Positions 23,432-32,352 of a stretch of DNA of 41,881 nucleotides are shown one piece after another. Each line of letters begins with the position of its first letter. Position 1 is the stretch's first letter. The notes beneath the pieces were generated by a model, which saw nothing but the letters and a program-made list of their open reading frames with translations, did not search any database and was not told where the DNA came from. The position numbers were made by a program, and so were the translations under genes. The stretch covers positions 1 through 41,881 of the forward strand of contig CAYWEP010000003.1 of the NCBI GenBank assembly GCA_964457405.1, in the 5' to 3' direction. Source of the stretch: CAYWEP01 sp964457405. Lineage in GTDB: Bacteria; Patescibacteriota; Microgenomatia; Levybacterales; UBA12049.

Positions 23432-24621
23432 AAGTGCTTTTCAACAATGGAGTATAGATTCTCTTTCTTGTTTACCAGGAATGTTTTTACTCCAGCTGTG
23501 GTAGCAGCCATCATATCACGCTCATCGTCTCCTATGCAATAACTCTCGAATAAGTTAATATGATGTTTTGTAGCGGCTTGGAAAAACATACCTGGGTTTG
23601 GTTTCCGACAGAAACAATTATCCTCTGTTGCGTGTGTACAAACAAATATATCATCGAACGTGACTCCAATCTTTCTTAATTCTAATTGCATGTTTTTATG
23701 AATATCTTCTAAGGTTTTTTTTGTCATTTTTCCGTGTGCAACTCCAGCTTGATTTGTAATAACAAACATTTTATATCCTTTCTGTTGTGCCAGCTGCAAT
23801 GCCTCTTTTACTTTTGGTAAAAAAACAAAATCTTTCCATTTTATTATATATTCATGCTCCTGTGCGTTTTTATTTATGACTCCGTCACGATCAAGAAAAA
23901 GAATCTTTTTCTTCCTAAAATATTCTTCCATCATCGGTACACGGTCTCTGGTTGTTAAAAAGTAGTAAGGATAATCAGTTCTATAACCTGCTAGTTGACT
24001 TTTTGAGATGAGAAGAGGTAATAATTCTTTTTCAAAAGAAAAGTTGTTATATGGCATGAAATTAACTATTGATTTATCCAGTATAAAAAAACCGATATCA
24101 GTGGCATTGAGGTTTCTGGCAGACCGTTTCCTGTCATATGCTTGAATAATACCGTTTGAATCTACAAATATATTATTCTCAAATCCATACTCTGCAAAAC
24201 CATATCGATTGTTATAAACAGTAACCATTGCTAGAACATCTTTCGAGAGATAAAAGGAGAACATCTTATCAAGTTGAAGAGGCCAATAGTTGTCAGAGTA
24301 TAGTAAAAGAAATTTTTTTCTAAGAAAGTGCTTTGCTCTTCTTATTCTCGTTCCTGTTTCATCTTCTACAGGAGAATGAGAATATTTTATTTTCAGCCCC
24401 CACCTACGACCATCGTGTAAGTACTGTTCAATTTGCTTGTGCAAGTAGCCTGTCAATATGACTACCTCTTCAATATCATTCTTTTTTAACATCTCTATAA
24501 GATGCTCGAGAAAGGGCTTCCCATGAATCTCTACCATCGGCTTTGGTTTTGTTAACGTAAGAGGAAGTAATCGTTTACCTTTACCACCAGCTAAAATGAC
24601 TGCCTGTTTTATGAGGCTCAT
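23428..24621 (-). CDS. hddC-gmhB: HddC-GmhB fusion: heptose-1-phosphate guanylyltransferase plus heptose-bisphosphate 7-phosphatase
   Basis: Residues 1 to about 232 are a nucleotidyltransferase of the HddC/GlmU-N type: AVILAGGKGKRLLPLTLTKPKPMVE (7-31) is the NTP-binding signature, and YSDN (108-111) the metal site. Residues 238-397 are a GmhB-type HAD phosphatase: FLDRDGVIN (D244, D246), VITNQAGVAHG, zinc ligands C328-x-H330 and C336-x-C338, then RKPNPG and IGDDERDMMAA. The HAD half removes the 7-phosphate from heptose 1,7-bisphosphate; the other half then makes GDP-heptose, so the two steps joined here are consecutive. Both catalytic sites look intact. GDP (not other NDP) specificity is inferred from the hddA neighbour. 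Confidence 0.9.
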   Translation of the reverse strand: MSLIKQAVILAGGKGKRLLPLTLTKPKPMVEIHGKPFLEHLIEMLKKNDIEEVVILTGYLHKQIEQYLHDGRRWGLKIKYSHSPVEDETGTRIRRAKHFLRKKFLLLYSDNYWPLQLDKMFSFYLSKDVLAMVTVYNNRYGFAEYGFENNIFVDSNGIIQAYDRKRSARNLNATDIGFFILDKSIVNFMPYNNFSFEKELLPLLISKSQLAGYRTDYPYYFLTTRDRVPMMEEYFRKKKILFLDRDGVINKNAQEHEYIIKWKDFVFLPKVKEALQLAQQKGYKMFVITNQAGVAHGKMTKKTLEDIHKNMQLELRKIGVTFDDIFVCTHATEDNCFCRKPNPGMFFQAATKHHINLFESYCIGDDERDMMAATTAGVKTFLVNKKENLYSIVEKHL

Positions 24622-24626
24622 AGATA

Positions 24627-25613
24627 TTAGTAGAGATCATTTTTAACAAAATCCCGCCAGTAGATAAGATTGTCGTCAATAATATCTTCAAGCGTTAGGA
24701 TTGGTATCCATCCAGTTGCCATAAAAAATTTACTGCAATCCCCAATTACAACAGATTCATTTGTCGGCCGAACAAATTTTTCAACTATCTTATGTTGGAT
24801 TTTACCTTTATATGTTGACTTTTTGATAAGGCTCAATATTGTCTCCCCAAACGTACCGATATTTTTCTTTTTATCCGAACCTACCAGATATACTTCGGGC
24901 TTACAATGTTTTAATGCCAACCAATACGCATGTACAATATCCTTCACATGAATAAAGTTGCGCTTTGCCAACACATATCCACTTTGTAAAACGGGATCTT
25001 GCTTTCCATTTTCAATTAACGCAACTTGATATGCATACCAAGGAAGACCAAAGATGTTATCCCTACGCGGCCCCTCAATATTAAAAGCGCGCGTCCGAAC
25101 GATATGCATTCCATATGTTTTGCGATATACATATCCTATGTAATCCTGAGCCATTTTTGATACTGCATAGGGGTTAAGGGGATTTAAGGGAGTTTCTTCT
25201 CTCATTGGTAAGTGCTCTTCTGGAATGTCTCCATACATCGCGACACTGCCAGCAATAAGAATTTTTGGATTTATACCTACCCTACGTACTGCTTCTAAAA
25301 GATTTACTGTTCCTTTAAAATTAACGTCCATATAATGACTGGGGTGATTCCACGAAGGACTCAATCCCCCTTCTGCCGCAAAGTGATATATCTTTGTTGG
25401 CATTATTTTTTCTATTGCAGTGTAAATACCAATTGGATCGGTAAGATCACAATCAAAAAATTCAACCTGAGAAAGAATATGGCGGACGTTACGCAGCCTA
25501 CTTAGATTCCACCGTTTGAGACCATACACTTTTATTCCTTTTTGTAATACATAGTCAGCCATGTGGGAGCCAACAAAACCAGTAATTCCCGTAATGAGCA
25601 CTTTTTCTTGCAT
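24627..25613 (-). CDS. GDP-mannose 4,6-dehydratase-like SDR, possibly acting on GDP-heptose
   Basis: An extended SDR of the GMD/RMD group: VLITGITGFVGSHMADYVLQKG (5-26), FAAEGGLSPSWNHP (78-91), AGSVAMYGD (121-129) with catalytic Ser/Thr, YAVSK (Y149, K153), and TRAFNIEGPRRDNIF. The family removes water across C5-C6 of GDP-mannose to give a 4-keto-6-deoxy sugar; relatives such as DmhA/WcbK use GDP-D-glycero-D-manno-heptose. Because it sits 5 bp upstream of the GDP-heptose genes in one operon, I infer a GDP-heptose dehydratase. A GDP-mannose dehydratase or RMD-like reductase cannot be excluded from sequence alone. Confidence 0.8.
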   Translation of the reverse strand: MQEKVLITGITGFVGSHMADYVLQKGIKVYGLKRWNLSRLRNVRHILSQVEFFDCDLTDPIGIYTAIEKIMPTKIYHFAAEGGLSPSWNHPSHYMDVNFKGTVNLLEAVRRVGINPKILIAGSVAMYGDIPEEHLPMREETPLNPLNPYAVSKMAQDYIGYVYRKTYGMHIVRTRAFNIEGPRRDNIFGLPWYAYQVALIENGKQDPVLQSGYVLAKRNFIHVKDIVHAYWLALKHCKPEVYLVGSDKKKNIGTFGETILSLIKKSTYKGKIQHKIVEKFVRPTNESVVIGDCSKFFMATGWIPILTLEDIIDDNLIYWRDFVKNDLY

Positions 25614-25618
25614 AGTTG

Positions 25619-27436
25619 CTATTCTCTATCTGCTGTCACTTTACGCAGAGCATTCTGTATGTCTGTCTCGTTTTTAGGATCGACCAAAACAAATAATTTC
25701 GCTAAATTAATCCACTCATCTCTTGTCATATTTCGTTTCTTACGATAAATAAACAAGGTACTCTTATCAAAGGGTATAGAAATTTTCTTTACAAGTACAT
25801 ATGCTTGGGGCAAGGATCTATGTGTTAACCTGAGTACATCGTTAAATCTTCTAACAAGATACATGTCAGAATCATAAAGATCATGTTCTCCTTCTTTATA
25901 TTGATCAATTATACCATTTTTCACCAAAACATAATCTGCAGATTGCAGTTTTTTAAAAACCGTGTCGTAGGATTTTTCTCCCCGTATAGCAGCAACGACT
26001 CCAATACCACGCTCTTGATATCCAAGAATTGTGTGAAATCCATTAGAAATCTGAGGCATTTCATACGCTGGCGTATAAATAAATGGCTTACTACTTTTCC
26101 AGTCTTCCTTTATAGCGTTGATTATCGATATTACATTTCCTTCCTCTGGACGCGGTGGCCAGACCATAGGAGTAAGATAGATTCTTCGCGGATGATGAAT
26201 AAATGAGGGTAAGACAATATCTTTTAATCCCTGTTTACCCATAGGCCCAAGTCCCCAGCTCGAAGCAATAAAATTTAGTGAGCCTAGAATTAAGATTGCA
26301 CTCGATAGTAATATGCTTAACTTTTTATAGCCAGCGTGTTGTATAACAACAGCTGAGATCAGTGCCATAACTGGATAAATAGGTACTATTAATCGATCTG
26401 TTTTCCACACACTTCCGAACGTAAAGAAAGCATAGGGAACAATAAAAGCAAGCAAAAAAAATGCATATCGTTTGATAAAGATAAGGCAAATCAAAAACCC
26501 AGCTACAAATAGTAACCAGAAAAAAATAGTCTGCTGGGATAGAACATTGAGATAAAACATGACTGAACGAATGGAAAAAACATTGGCAAGCTCAGGCATT
26601 CCAAGAAATTCTGTTACCCAAGATGCGCCATTCGATGTGTTCGCAGTAATATATGCTTTAAACGGCAGAAGATTTGGTAAATAGTACAGAACTATACTGG
26701 GAAGAATTGCGAACATAAAAAAAATGCCGGTGTTGAAAAACAATGTTTTACGTTTTTTAGGTTCTCTTATGAAAGCATTTATCCCAACTAACGCAACGAG
26801 AATCGCTGGACCTACGACAAAAATGGGAACAACCCATCGCGTTAAACTACCTAGAAAAAGAAAGATCGAAAAGAGTATTGTGTATTTCGTATTCATAAAA
26901 CTTTTCGATTTTGCAAGAAATAGTAAAGACATAACCACAAACGCTGTTGCAGCCGTTTCAGTGTACGTAAAATGGAGATAAAAAAGAGGAAATCCATAAA
27001 AAGCAAAAATAACAGATGCAAGTAAACCTGCTTTTTTGCTTAAAAATTCTTTTCCTAAGAAATATACGCCTACAATAGTTATGAGATAAAAAAGGACATT
27101 TATCCATAAAGCTATCTTGTAGGCATGCAGTGTGCCGGTAAATAGAAAAGCAATTGCTAGTACAAAACTATATAGTGGTTGCCTATATTTATAAACTTCT
27201 AGGAGTTCTAATTGTTTTTCTACTTTAAGCTCTTTAAATACATCATAATATAAGGTAGCCATCTCCATATATTGATGCTCATCTGTACCTCCTTCAGGAT
27301 ATTGATGGGTTTTCGTTACATATAATGAATGACTTACAAATATGACAACACATAGAATTGCTAATGTGTATACCTCCCAATGCCTCATTATCTGAAGATA
27401 AAGCCGAGGAATTAAAAAACGCAAGTTTCTTGCCAT
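25619..27436 (-). CDS. Polytopic GT-C-type glycosyltransferase (PMT/ArnT-like membrane protein)
   Basis: About a dozen hydrophobic helices spread over the first 400 residues, preceded by HWEVYTLAILCVVIFVSHSLYV. The first outer loop contains PEGGTDEHQYMEMA (about 48-61), an acidic D-E site as in GT-C glycosyltransferases that use polyprenyl-phosphate sugars. PLYSFVLAIAFLF and GKEFLSKKAGLLASVIFAFYGFPLFY follow as in PMT_2 proteins. A soluble C-terminal domain of roughly 190 residues (from about 415) lies outside. It likely transfers a lipid-linked sugar at the outer face of the membrane to a glycan or protein. It is not a typical Wzy polymerase by length or loops. It ends 5 bp before the GMD-like gene. 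Confidence 0.7.
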   Translation of the reverse strand: MARNLRFLIPRLYLQIMRHWEVYTLAILCVVIFVSHSLYVTKTHQYPEGGTDEHQYMEMATLYYDVFKELKVEKQLELLEVYKYRQPLYSFVLAIAFLFTGTLHAYKIALWINVLFYLITIVGVYFLGKEFLSKKAGLLASVIFAFYGFPLFYLHFTYTETAATAFVVMSLLFLAKSKSFMNTKYTILFSIFLFLGSLTRWVVPIFVVGPAILVALVGINAFIREPKKRKTLFFNTGIFFMFAILPSIVLYYLPNLLPFKAYITANTSNGASWVTEFLGMPELANVFSIRSVMFYLNVLSQQTIFFWLLFVAGFLICLIFIKRYAFFLLAFIVPYAFFTFGSVWKTDRLIVPIYPVMALISAVVIQHAGYKKLSILLSSAILILGSLNFIASSWGLGPMGKQGLKDIVLPSFIHHPRRIYLTPMVWPPRPEEGNVISIINAIKEDWKSSKPFIYTPAYEMPQISNGFHTILGYQERGIGVVAAIRGEKSYDTVFKKLQSADYVLVKNGIIDQYKEGEHDLYDSDMYLVRRFNDVLRLTHRSLPQAYVLVKKISIPFDKSTLFIYRKKRNMTRDEWINLAKLFVLVDPKNETDIQNALRKVTADRE

Positions 27437-27445
27437 AGGTAATTG

Positions 27446-28411
27446 TTACTCTATCTGGTTTCTTCCGAAGAAAAAAGCTTCTATAATCCAGAATGTTTCA
27501 TAATAGAGGAAAAAAATATTAAGAAACGGCAGTATAAGTATCCTGCCATCTTTTAGAATCGATGGTGTGGCAAACATTTTTTGCGTGTAAAAAAATGAAT
27601 ATGCAATAAGTAATACTATTCCAACTATGTGAAGATACGGCAAGAATGGAATAATTGCTAATCCTGGTTTTACGAGTAATATGAGCCCATTATTAAGAAT
27701 AGAAATTCCACGAGTCCGCATTGCCCGTCCGTAGGATCTTGCAACATGACGTTGTTTGTGTAAAAGCATCCCAAGTGTGTATTCGGTCCCTAAATAATAT
27801 ACATGCGTAACGACAGCGTCGCTTTTTACTACTTTTCCAATAGACCTAAGCTTACTATGTAAGTCCGCATCCTCATTACCAATTCCAAAATTCCGCACAT
27901 CTATTCCTCCCACCCGAAGATATATCTCCCTTCTGACACAGTCAAATTTTGTTGTAAAACCGGCAATACCCTTATTTACGAGTCTGGCAAAAAAATACTT
28001 TTCCCAGAAATTAAACCTGTTCCAAATCCGTTCGGGCAAAATAATTGTCGGGTATGTACCGACAACTTCTTTGTCTTTCATGGGTTTGACCAATTTTTCT
28101 AACTCTACATTTGATTCTAACAAACAATCAGAATGCATAAGCACAACCAACGAAGATTTTGCATGTTGTAAACCTTCATTAAAACTTGCTCCAACCCCTT
28201 TATTTATTTTTCTCTCTATAAGGGTAATAGGAATTTTTGACGTTTCTGCAAAGTTTTTGACGATTTCAACAGAATTGTCTTTTGATTTATTGTCAACAAT
28301 AACAATCTCTTTTATTGGGTATTGTTGTTGAGTAATGCTCTTTAATGCATGAAGCAGTGTTGTTGAAGCATTACGCATAGGCATTACAACACTTACAGAT
28401 TTGTTAGTCAT
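27446..28411 (-). CDS. Family 2 glycosyltransferase with C-terminal membrane helices
   Basis: SVSVVMPMRNASTTLLHALKSITQQQYP begins the GT2 fold and IVIVDNKSKDNS binds the nucleotide. VVLMHSDCLL has H-S-D in place of the usual D-x-D, a variant found in some GT2 members. NFGIGNEDADLHSKLR provides the catalytic E-D. After about residue 235 come two or three hydrophobic segments (LAIIPFLPYLHIVGIVLLIAYSFF, IFFLYYETFWIIEAFFF), suggesting a membrane-bound enzyme working on a lipid-linked acceptor. Its start overlaps the end of the GT gene at 28404 by 8 bp. Confidence 0.8.
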   Translation of the reverse strand: MTNKSVSVVMPMRNASTTLLHALKSITQQQYPIKEIVIVDNKSKDNSVEIVKNFAETSKIPITLIERKINKGVGASFNEGLQHAKSSLVVLMHSDCLLESNVELEKLVKPMKDKEVVGTYPTIILPERIWNRFNFWEKYFFARLVNKGIAGFTTKFDCVRREIYLRVGGIDVRNFGIGNEDADLHSKLRSIGKVVKSDAVVTHVYYLGTEYTLGMLLHKQRHVARSYGRAMRTRGISILNNGLILLVKPGLAIIPFLPYLHIVGIVLLIAYSFFYTQKMFATPSILKDGRILILPFLNIFFLYYETFWIIEAFFFGRNQIE

Positions 28412-29543
28412 TAGTTCTAGTGGGTATTTCTAAAAAGTCAAAAGCACTACGGTAATATGTTTCATAGTAAAAATACGTGTTGAATTTGTCTAGTCCTTTA
28501 AGATATTCTTCATAATTTTTCTTCATCTCCAATAGTGCCATGCCAAGCTCCTTGATGTTCTGTTGAATAAGTATGCCACAGTCAAATTTTTTAATATATG
28601 GTGCGATTGCAGATGTATCGGACATGATAATTGGTAATCCAAGTGAAGCGTAGGTTTTTACTTTACCAGGATCAGTATAATAAGTTCCATTGGTTGGCGA
28701 AATATCATAAAGGGCAATGCCTACCTGGCAGGTTTTAGAAATATCTTCCAGCTTTTTATCTGAAAAAAATCTATTTGGAAAGTACACTTGACTCTCTATG
28801 TTAAGTTTTCTAATTACTGCTTCATATCTATCATATAAATTTTCTGTAGACATCCCAATTAATTTAAGTGCATAATCTTTATGATTTTTTAAAAATTCAA
28901 ATAAAAACTCTATGCCCTGAGAATCTCTAATAACACCTACAAAGAGAATAGTAAAAAAGGATCTATTCATCTTCCTTTGTATTTTTTTTGGTTTTACTCC
29001 CCACATGACTGTTTTCCGGTCTTGCCTTTTCACTATCCTATCATTCATTAATTTGTTTAATAAATCACTTTGATAGAAAGCATATTTTACTTTACTGTTA
29101 TAGTGTCTCTTTAATTTTTCGAATAATATAAGTGACCAGTTGATAGGAGGAAAATAATCACCGTCCCAAAAAAGAAAATCTATATCTCGCAGTTTCTTTT
29201 GTAACCACATACCAAAGAAAGATATGGGATGAAATGTTATTACTACAACTTTTTCTCCTGGAGAAAAATACCTAATCAGAATGTATAACTGGTAATAATA
29301 CCACATTATATAGTAGAGAACTATATTTCGAGACACTTTAACATTTTTTTCATCAACCAATTTCCCTTTTTTGTACAATCTTATAAGATTTCCTGTATTA
29401 TTTAACCGTCCTTCAAGCAGAAAAGCCACAAGTTTTTCTGCATGTCTGGATAAGTACTCTTCAATAAAACCGACAGATTGCAAACTGGAGTACAAAAAAA
29501 TACTTTTATATAAAATTTTATTCTTTACAGCTTCACTTCTCAT
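28404..29543 (-). CDS. GT4-like (group 1) glycosyltransferase
   Basis: GT-B fold. The donor domain begins with FTILFVGVIRDSQGIEFLFEFL (about 200-221), continues with YALKLIGMSTENLYDRYE and VYFPNRFFSDKKLEDI, and reaches GTYYTDPGKVKTYASLGLPIIMSD, the same donor-site block (YY-x-D-x-x-K-x-K-x-Y-x-x-x-GLPII) as in the genes at 10284 and 30146. The N-terminal domain has an amphipathic or membrane-touching stretch (IVLYYIMWYYYQLYILIRYF). It overlaps both neighbours by 8 and 11 bp. Substrates unknown. Confidence 0.78.
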   Translation of the reverse strand: MRSEAVKNKILYKSIFLYSSLQSVGFIEEYLSRHAEKLVAFLLEGRLNNTGNLIRLYKKGKLVDEKNVKVSRNIVLYYIMWYYYQLYILIRYFSPGEKVVVITFHPISFFGMWLQKKLRDIDFLFWDGDYFPPINWSLILFEKLKRHYNSKVKYAFYQSDLLNKLMNDRIVKRQDRKTVMWGVKPKKIQRKMNRSFFTILFVGVIRDSQGIEFLFEFLKNHKDYALKLIGMSTENLYDRYEAVIRKLNIESQVYFPNRFFSDKKLEDISKTCQVGIALYDISPTNGTYYTDPGKVKTYASLGLPIIMSDTSAIAPYIKKFDCGILIQQNIKELGMALLEMKKNYEEYLKGLDKFNTYFYYETYYRSAFDFLEIPTRTND

Positions 29544-30153
29544 AAATCATCATATTATAGGCAATAAACGGTCTTAGAAGAGGCGTTAATTCTATTGTTT
29601 TTTCATACATTTTAAATAGAGATGTAAATTTCTTAGGATATACATGTGCCTCAAAAAATACAAATGACGGATTTTTAAAAACCATTTTACAAAGTTTCTT
29701 AAAATATGATTGAATAAAATGATTGTGTTTCTTAAGCAGTACCATATGAGGATAAAATAGGGGATTATACCGATTTGCTTCTAAGATAAATATTGTGCCG
29801 CCTTTTTTACATACCCGCTTCATTTCTTCAATAGCTGCAACATGTTTTGCGAAACGCTGTTTTTCTTCATCGACGTGGTGTAAGACATCGTGAGCATAAA
29901 CATAATCGAAATAATTGTCTTTAAAGGGAATATCCAAAATACTGCCTTTTCTAAATTTGTTGCCTAATATTTTTTTTGCATTTTCGTGTTGATAGATATC
30001 TACTCCGTAAACATCTAATCCCCATTTCAGAAAAAAAATATCTTCCGAGCAATTCCCACATCCAACATCTAAGAAGTTTCCTTCTTTACTCTTAAGTTCT
30101 TTTTTAATGTAGCCCAAAACTTTTTTTCTATATTCTTTAGCTTGCTTATCCAT
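29533..30153 (-). CDS. Class I SAM-dependent methyltransferase
   Basis: A Methyltransf_11-type domain: NFLDVGCGNCSEDIFFLK (motif I), VYGVDIYQHENAKK (motif II), ILDIPFKDNYFDYVYAHDVLHHV (motif IV) and EMKRVCKKGGTIFILE. A TTG at 30183 would lengthen the overlap with the upstream glycosyltransferase to 38 bp. I chose the ATG at 30153 (8 bp overlap), which leaves 206 residues. The C-terminal part after about residue 140 may contact a lipid or glycan substrate. Placed between two glycosyltransferases, it could methylate the growing glycan or a sugar on it. Confidence 0.75.
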   Translation of the reverse strand: MDKQAKEYRKKVLGYIKKELKSKEGNFLDVGCGNCSEDIFFLKWGLDVYGVDIYQHENAKKILGNKFRKGSILDIPFKDNYFDYVYAHDVLHHVDEEKQRFAKHVAAIEEMKRVCKKGGTIFILEANRYNPLFYPHMVLLKKHNHFIQSYFKKLCKMVFKNPSFVFFEAHVYPKKFTSLFKMYEKTIELTPLLRPFIAYNMMIYEK

Positions 30154-31288
30154 ATGCCTTGGAGAATATATTATTCCAGTCAAACCTTTTTATGTACGAA
30201 AACGCATTTTGCCGATATACCTTTAATTTTTCTGGATCTTTTAATAAAGAAATGATAGCATGACTAATTTTCTCTTTTTGATAGGCTACCACAATACCGC
30301 ATTTCATTTTTTCTAATTCGTATGCATTATACGGCACATTCGTAAGTATAATAGGAAGCCCATTAGCGACATAGTCTTTAATTTTTGTTGAATCTGCGTA
30401 ATATGTGAAATTATATAATTTATCTTCTTCTGGTTCGTAAACCGCAACTGCCAACGCACTAACACCTAAAATTGCGTCGATTTTATTTCTGTCTTTTATC
30501 CACCCTTTAAATTCAACATATTTCCCTATGTGTAATTTTCCGATAAGTTCTTTGAGATCTTTTTCGTATTCTCCGCCCCCTATAATAACAAATTTGAACT
30601 CTGGGATATTTTTTACGATATCAGGTATTGCCGAAAGCACCATTTGGACTCCTTGTTTTTTTAGTAAATGACCCAAAAAAACTACCTGGTTTTTTTTTAT
30701 TTTAGAAAGGGGCTTTTTTTTAATTTTATCATACCACACACCAATGGGGACTACCTTTTGTGGATATTTTTTTAATGGAATATTAAGAAATTTTTCTCTT
30801 CCTTCAGCAATTTTAGGAGACACATTCCAAATTTCATCAGCATGAATAACACAGTACGCCTCTATTTTATGGTAGAGTGAGTTTAATAGAGAATTTGTGA
30901 ATCTTTTTGGTGTGAAATCAATAGCATAAAAAATAACTTTTTTAACTTTTCCAAATTTTCTAAAAAATAATCCGACTATACAGTTCATGGGATTTATACC
31001 TATGAAGAGCGAGAATTTTTCTTTCTGTCTGTTTACCCACCACACAATTTGTAATGCATCAATACAATAGTCAAGTATATTTATACTCTTAAACCGTGCG
31101 ATACGCACCTCATCTGTAAGCTTCCCCTTTTTATACGTAATAGAGCTTGCTATCCTTTGATCAAAAAAGGGAAGCGAAATAAACAGTAAGGTATTGGGTA
31201 GTTTTTGGAGTAGGTAGTCTCGGAGAGCATGAGGTGCTCCATAGAGCATGGTGTGTGAAACAACGATAACCTTTTCTTCGCTGCCCAT
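30146..31288 (-). CDS. GT4-like (group 1) glycosyltransferase
   Basis: GT-B fold with KVIFYAIDFTPKRFTNSLLNSLYHKIE in the N-terminal domain, VVFLGHLLKKQGVQMVLSAIPDIV opening the donor domain, FKFVIIGGGEYEKDLKELI, and FTYYADSTKIKDYVANGLPIILTNVP. It aligns along most of its length with the + strand gene at 10284 (shared D-[FY]-[TS]-P-K-R and FTYYAD motifs), so the two are paralogues. At 380 aa it is full length. Start ATG at 31288, 5 bp after the stop of the SDR at 31294. Confidence 0.8.
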   Translation of the reverse strand: MGSEEKVIVVSHTMLYGAPHALRDYLLQKLPNTLLFISLPFFDQRIASSITYKKGKLTDEVRIARFKSINILDYCIDALQIVWWVNRQKEKFSLFIGINPMNCIVGLFFRKFGKVKKVIFYAIDFTPKRFTNSLLNSLYHKIEAYCVIHADEIWNVSPKIAEGREKFLNIPLKKYPQKVVPIGVWYDKIKKKPLSKIKKNQVVFLGHLLKKQGVQMVLSAIPDIVKNIPEFKFVIIGGGEYEKDLKELIGKLHIGKYVEFKGWIKDRNKIDAILGVSALAVAVYEPEEDKLYNFTYYADSTKIKDYVANGLPIILTNVPYNAYELEKMKCGIVVAYQKEKISHAIISLLKDPEKLKVYRQNAFSYIKRFDWNNIFSKAYG

Positions 31289-31293
31289 AGGTA

Positions 31294-32349
31294 CTATGTA
31301 AAATGACCATATCTACATATTTCTTCAATAATTTCATCGCTATCATAGGTATAATCCCAGTCAGGATAATGTGATTTAAACTTCGAAACATCAGAAATAT
31401 ACCATATATGATCACCGCTTCTATTTTGTGAGTCTTTTTTCACATTCGCTTTTTTCTTTAGTATCTTTTCCGCTTGCTCTATTGCTTCGAGAACTGACAC
31501 ATTGGAATGGCGTGATCCCCCAATATTATAAAACTCACCTCTTCTAGGATTTTTATAGAAATGATAGAACGCGTTAACGAGATCGAAAGAATGAATATTA
31601 TCCCTTACTTGTTTTCCATTGTATCCATATATCGTATAAGGAATACCAGTAGCCACACATTTAATAAGATATGCCAAAAATCCATGAAGCTGTGTTCCTG
31701 AATGTGCTGGGCCAGTCAAACATCCACCCCGAAATGAAACTGTATTGAGATTAAAATACTTACCATACTCCTGCACCATAATATCAGCTGCTACTTTTGA
31801 TGCGCCAAAGATACTATGTTTTGAATTATCAATCGTCATTGACTCATCAATACCGTTTTGGTATCTATGCTTTTTATCAATCTCGTATCGTTTTTCAAGT
31901 TCAATAAGTGGCAAGAAATTAGGTGTATCTCCATATACTTTATTTGTCGAAGTAAAAATAAATACACCATCGGGACTATACTTTCTGAATAGTTCAAGCA
32001 TGTTCAATGTCCCAACAGCATTCACACCAAAATCTGTATGTGGCTCTTTTGCTGCCCAATCATGAGAAGGTTGAGCTGCAGCATGAATTATAAGATCGAA
32101 TTTGATTCGCTTAAATATTCTCTCGAGCTTCTCATAATCTCTAATATCTATTGAATAGTGAATATATTGACCCTTAAATTTTTTTTTGAGATTTTCTCTT
32201 GACCATCGAGTACTTGCTTCATCACCAAAGAAATACTTTCTCATATCATTATCGATTCCATGAATCTCAAATCCTAAGTTAGCAAAAAATTTTACTGCTT
32301 CCGAACCAATAAGCCCGGCAGAACCAGTGATTAATACTTTCTTTGTCAT
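31294..32349 (-). CDS. CDP-paratose/tyvelose 2-epimerase-like SDR
   Basis: Strong family recognition over the full length: TGSAGLIGSEAVKFF, IDNDMRKYFFGDEASTRW, HAAAQPSHDWAAKEPHTDF, FTSTNKVYGDTPN, FRGGCLTGPAHSGTQLHGF, and GKQVRDNIHSFDLV are hallmarks of this epimerase group. The catalytic position reads IFGASK, that is Phe in place of Tyr; relatives of this subgroup as I recall them often also carry Phe, so it may be normal. The classic reaction inverts C2 of CDP-paratose to CDP-tyvelose, but no CDP-glucose pathway genes are visible here, and many homologues act on other sugars. A good Shine-Dalgarno (AGAGG) lies 6-7 bases before the ATG. It forms one unit with the SDRs at 32353 and 33281. Confidence 0.82.
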   Translation of the reverse strand: MTKKVLITGSAGLIGSEAVKFFANLGFEIHGIDNDMRKYFFGDEASTRWSRENLKKKFKGQYIHYSIDIRDYEKLERIFKRIKFDLIIHAAAQPSHDWAAKEPHTDFGVNAVGTLNMLELFRKYSPDGVFIFTSTNKVYGDTPNFLPLIELEKRYEIDKKHRYQNGIDESMTIDNSKHSIFGASKVAADIMVQEYGKYFNLNTVSFRGGCLTGPAHSGTQLHGFLAYLIKCVATGIPYTIYGYNGKQVRDNIHSFDLVNAFYHFYKNPRRGEFYNIGGSRHSNVSVLEAIEQAEKILKKKANVKKDSQNRSGDHIWYISDVSKFKSHYPDWDYTYDSDEIIEEICRYGHFT

Positions 32350-32352
32350 TTT

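Noticed and set aside
24670..24951. Antisense open frames inside the GMD-like gene and many other genes
   Set aside because: They lie wholly within well-supported genes, have no recognisable domains and no start signals.
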